From assembly GCA_016190405.1 (NCBI GenBank), contig JACPQO010000174.1, positions 1 to 6,149 on the forward strand: a stretch of DNA of 6,149 bases, read 5' to 3'. The DNA is from Chloroflexota bacterium (lineage in GTDB: Bacteria > Chloroflexota > Dehalococcoidia > SM23-28-2 > RBG-16-64-32). Below are positions 4,874 to 6,149 of this stretch, one piece after another. The notes below the pieces were generated by a model. It made no database searches. It was not told the origin of the DNA and saw nothing but the letters and a program-made list of their open reading frames with translations. The stretch's first letter is position 1. The number at the start of each line of letters is the position of its first letter. The translations under genes were made by a program, and so were the position numbers.

Positions 4874-4956
4874 GCTGTACCCTCTCCGAGGTGCGCCGGC
4901 ACTCAGTTTCGAATCATTGCTCCCAAAATGCGGGAGGCGGCACACTGCCGTCCTTC

Positions 4957-5013
4957 CCGCTCGTCCTGAGGCCTGTCCTGAGGGCAGTCGAAGGGCTGTC
5001 GAAGGATGAGCGG
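4957..5013. repeat. REP-like palindromic element, composite
   Basis: The outer arms CCGCTCGTCCT (4957-4967) and AGGATGAGCGG (5003-5013) pair at ten of eleven positions, the exception being a G-T wobble. The interior carries two tandem duplications: GTCCTGAG at 4963-4970 and 4975-4982, and GTCGAAGG at 4987-4994 and 4998-5005. The CTTCCCGCTC left flank and the GATGAGCGGAGCGA-type right flank match those of the palindromes before the HAD gene, so these are members of one dispersed family. GTCCTGAG and CTGTCGAAGG elements of this kind are, to my knowledge, common intergenic repeats in many environmental bacteria. Confidence 0.7.
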
Positions 5014-5278
5014 AGCGATGACCCCGCTCATGCGCCGACCAGACAAGCACCGGGCGAGAGCGGTCTCCGCGAAGCCTGTCGAAGGGAAATATGTCAACCG
5101 GCGGCAAGTCGCGGTCACCTCTGCCATCGAACGGGACACCAAACATAAGCCGCGACGATGGCGTTAAGTTAACCAGAAAGCGTGCATCGCGTTTCTTCAT
5201 TAACGGCATCGACGCCTGAATTCACGAAAATTATCAACAAAATAACCCTGCGGCCCGCCACAAAAGACTGGACAAAGG

Positions 5279-5288
5279 AAGGAGGTGA
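5279..5288 (+). promoter_or_regulatory. Full-length SD for the xer gene
   Basis: AAGGAGGTGA is complementary to ten bases of the usual 16S rRNA 3' end and lies nine bases before the ATG at 5298. It is by far the strongest ribosome-binding site in the window and fixes the start of the recombinase gene. Confidence 0.85.
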
Positions 5289-5297
5289 AACTAGAAT

Positions 5298-6149
5298 ATG
5301 GCAGTTAGTTCTCCAATCCGGCTAGGCAGGCGGGAGGTCCTTGCCTCTATGCGGAAGAGCGCGGACGGCTTCCTGGTTTACCTTTCTGTAGAGAAGGGCG
5401 CCGCCACCAACACCGTCGCTGCCTACCGCAACGACCTCCAGCAGCTCGCCGACTTCATTGGCGCCAGGCCCGGCACGGACGGCTGGGAGGATCTGGACCG
5501 CTCCGGTATCCAGGACTTCATCCTGGGACTCAAGCAGCGGGGCTACACCGAGAGCTCGGTGGCCCGCAAGGTGGCCGCCGTCCGCTCCTTCTTCGCCTTC
5601 CTCCACGCCGAGGGCGTCGTCCCCACCAACCCCACCGAAGGCCTGACCTCGCCCCGTGTCGGCAAGACCCTCCCCAAGGCGATCAGCCCCAATGAGGTCG
5701 ACGAGCTCCTGGAACAGCCCGCTCGCCGCTCCACCCCGGAGGCCAAACGGGACCGCGCCATGCTGGAGCTCCTGTACGCCACCGGCATGCGCGTCACCGA
5801 GCTGGTCTCCCTGGACATGGGCAACCTTAACCTAGACCCCCGCAGCCCCTACGTCCGCTGCATGGGCAAGGGCGCTAAGGAGCGCACCATCCCCATCCAC
5901 GACCAGGCTGTGGAAGGTCTTGTCGATTACCTCGAGGAGGGCAGACCGCTGCTCGTCCGCCACAAGAACGAGCAGGCCCTCTTCGTGAACCGCCGCGGCG
6001 ACCGGCTGACCCGGCAGGGCTTCTGGCTGATCCTCAAAGGCTACGCCAAGTCCGCCAATCTCAGCGCGGACATCACGCCGCACACCCTGCGCCACTCCTT
6101 CGCCACCCACATGCTCCGCGGCGGGATGCCCCTGCGCAACGTCCAGGAG
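5298..6149 (+). CDS. xerD: XerC/XerD-type tyrosine recombinase (3' end outside window)
   Basis: The first 284 codons of a site-specific tyrosine recombinase of about 300-320 residues are present. Xer proteins act with FtsK at the dif site to resolve chromosome dimers. The N-terminal SAM-like core-binding domain spans about 18-110 (FLVYLSVEKGAATNTVAAYR, then SSVARKVAAVRSFFAFL and NPTEGLTSPR). The catalytic domain begins near 125, with Arg165 in LYATGMRVTEL, Lys191 in MGKGAKERTIPI, and His262 and Arg265 in PHTLRHSFATHML. The final conserved His and the Tyr nucleophile lie past the window edge, so activity cannot be judged. The ATG at 5298 is backed by a perfect SD. XerC and XerD cannot be told apart from this fragment; the symbol is provisional. 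No linked integrase cargo or attachment site is seen, so a housekeeping role is likelier than a mobile-element integrase. Confidence 0.9.
   Translation, partial: MAVSSPIRLGRREVLASMRKSADGFLVYLSVEKGAATNTVAAYRNDLQQLADFIGARPGTDGWEDLDRSGIQDFILGLKQRGYTESSVARKVAAVRSFFAFLHAEGVVPTNPTEGLTSPRVGKTLPKAISPNEVDELLEQPARRSTPEAKRDRAMLELLYATGMRVTELVSLDMGNLNLDPRSPYVRCMGKGAKERTIPIHDQAVEGLVDYLEEGRPLLVRHKNEQALFVNRRGDRLTRQGFWLILKGYAKSANLSADITPHTLRHSFATHMLRGGMPLRNVQE

Larger units (their letters stand above)
4874..5297. other. 424-bp intergenic region with REP-like debris and an AT-rich xer leader
   Basis: No convincing gene is visible here. The first half (about 4951-5090) is a cluster of REP-like fragments: a complete imperfect palindrome, a second left-arm-like CCGCTCATGC at 5024-5033, and a further CTGTCGAAGG-type piece at 5076-5085. 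The second half (about 5140-5280) is AT-rich compared with the window. It holds an 11-base palindrome, GTTAAGTTAAC (5163-5173), and a small bulged hairpin (5176-5195), and probably carries the xer promoter. I cannot place -35 and -10 boxes with confidence. Short frames present here are low-complexity and unlike known proteins. Confidence 0.6.

Noticed and set aside
5123..5162. 7-bp inverted repeat GCCATCG / CGATGGC with a 26-base loop
   Set aside because: The arms are short and the loop is long with no extension or T-run; this is within chance expectation for this composition.
5176..5195. Bulged hairpin GAAAGCG / CGCGTTTC as a possible terminator
   Set aside because: It has a bulge, no continuous T-tract, and sits about 300 bases past the pcm stop; mentioned only as part of the spacer.
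4139..5209. Long minus-strand open frame continuing upstream of the DUF72 ATG, across pcm
   Set aside because: It is antisense to a clear pcm gene, has no family signatures before MGRFWIGTSGW, and is Arg/Gly/Gln/His-rich as expected from GC-biased shadow frames. DUF72 starts at 4138.

Overview
This is a high-GC bacterial chromosome segment of ordinary housekeeping and accessory genes. The reading frames are GC-biased at the third position, the start-site Shine-Dalgarno (SD) sequences are mostly good, and most genes have long antisense shadow frames. Gene content and protein style suggest a Chloroflexota (Dehalococcoidia-like) or similar environmental lineage, probably from metagenomic assembly. 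This assignment is an impression and was not tested. No CRISPR array, rRNA, tRNA, prophage or insertion sequence is visible.

Layout from left to right: the 3' end of uvrC (nucleotide excision repair, + strand) runs in from the left edge. Next is a compact brnT-brnA type II toxin-antitoxin operon (+), preceded by an AT-rich island with a promoter-like sequence and a 21-bp near-perfect palindrome. After it come 79-bp tandem repeats, each with a REP-like hairpin, that copy the 5' end of the next gene. That gene is a HAD-family phosphatase (+), followed by a 62-codon GTG-start ORF of unknown function that overlaps its stop codon, and by a ROK-family sugar-kinase-like protein lacking the usual zinc motif. 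These three look like one operon. Convergent to them (-) is a membrane-anchored cupredoxin whose SD lies inside a perfect 10-bp stem in its leader. Then a DUF72/YecE-like gene (-) and pcm (protein-L-isoaspartate methyltransferase, +) diverge from a 69-bp spacer holding two back-to-back promoter-like sequences. A 424-bp non-coding stretch with REP-like debris precedes a XerC/D-type tyrosine recombinase (+) that runs off the right edge.

Functionally, uvrC (DNA repair), pcm (protein repair) and xer (chromosome dimer resolution) are maintenance genes. HAD plus ROK suggests sugar or sugar-phosphate turnover. BrnTA is a mobile-type accessory module. No clearly novel multi-gene system is present. 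The most interesting signals are regulatory or structural: the start-codon-sequestering tandem repeat before the HAD gene, the SD-sequestering hairpin before the cupredoxin, and the toxin-antitoxin operator candidate.
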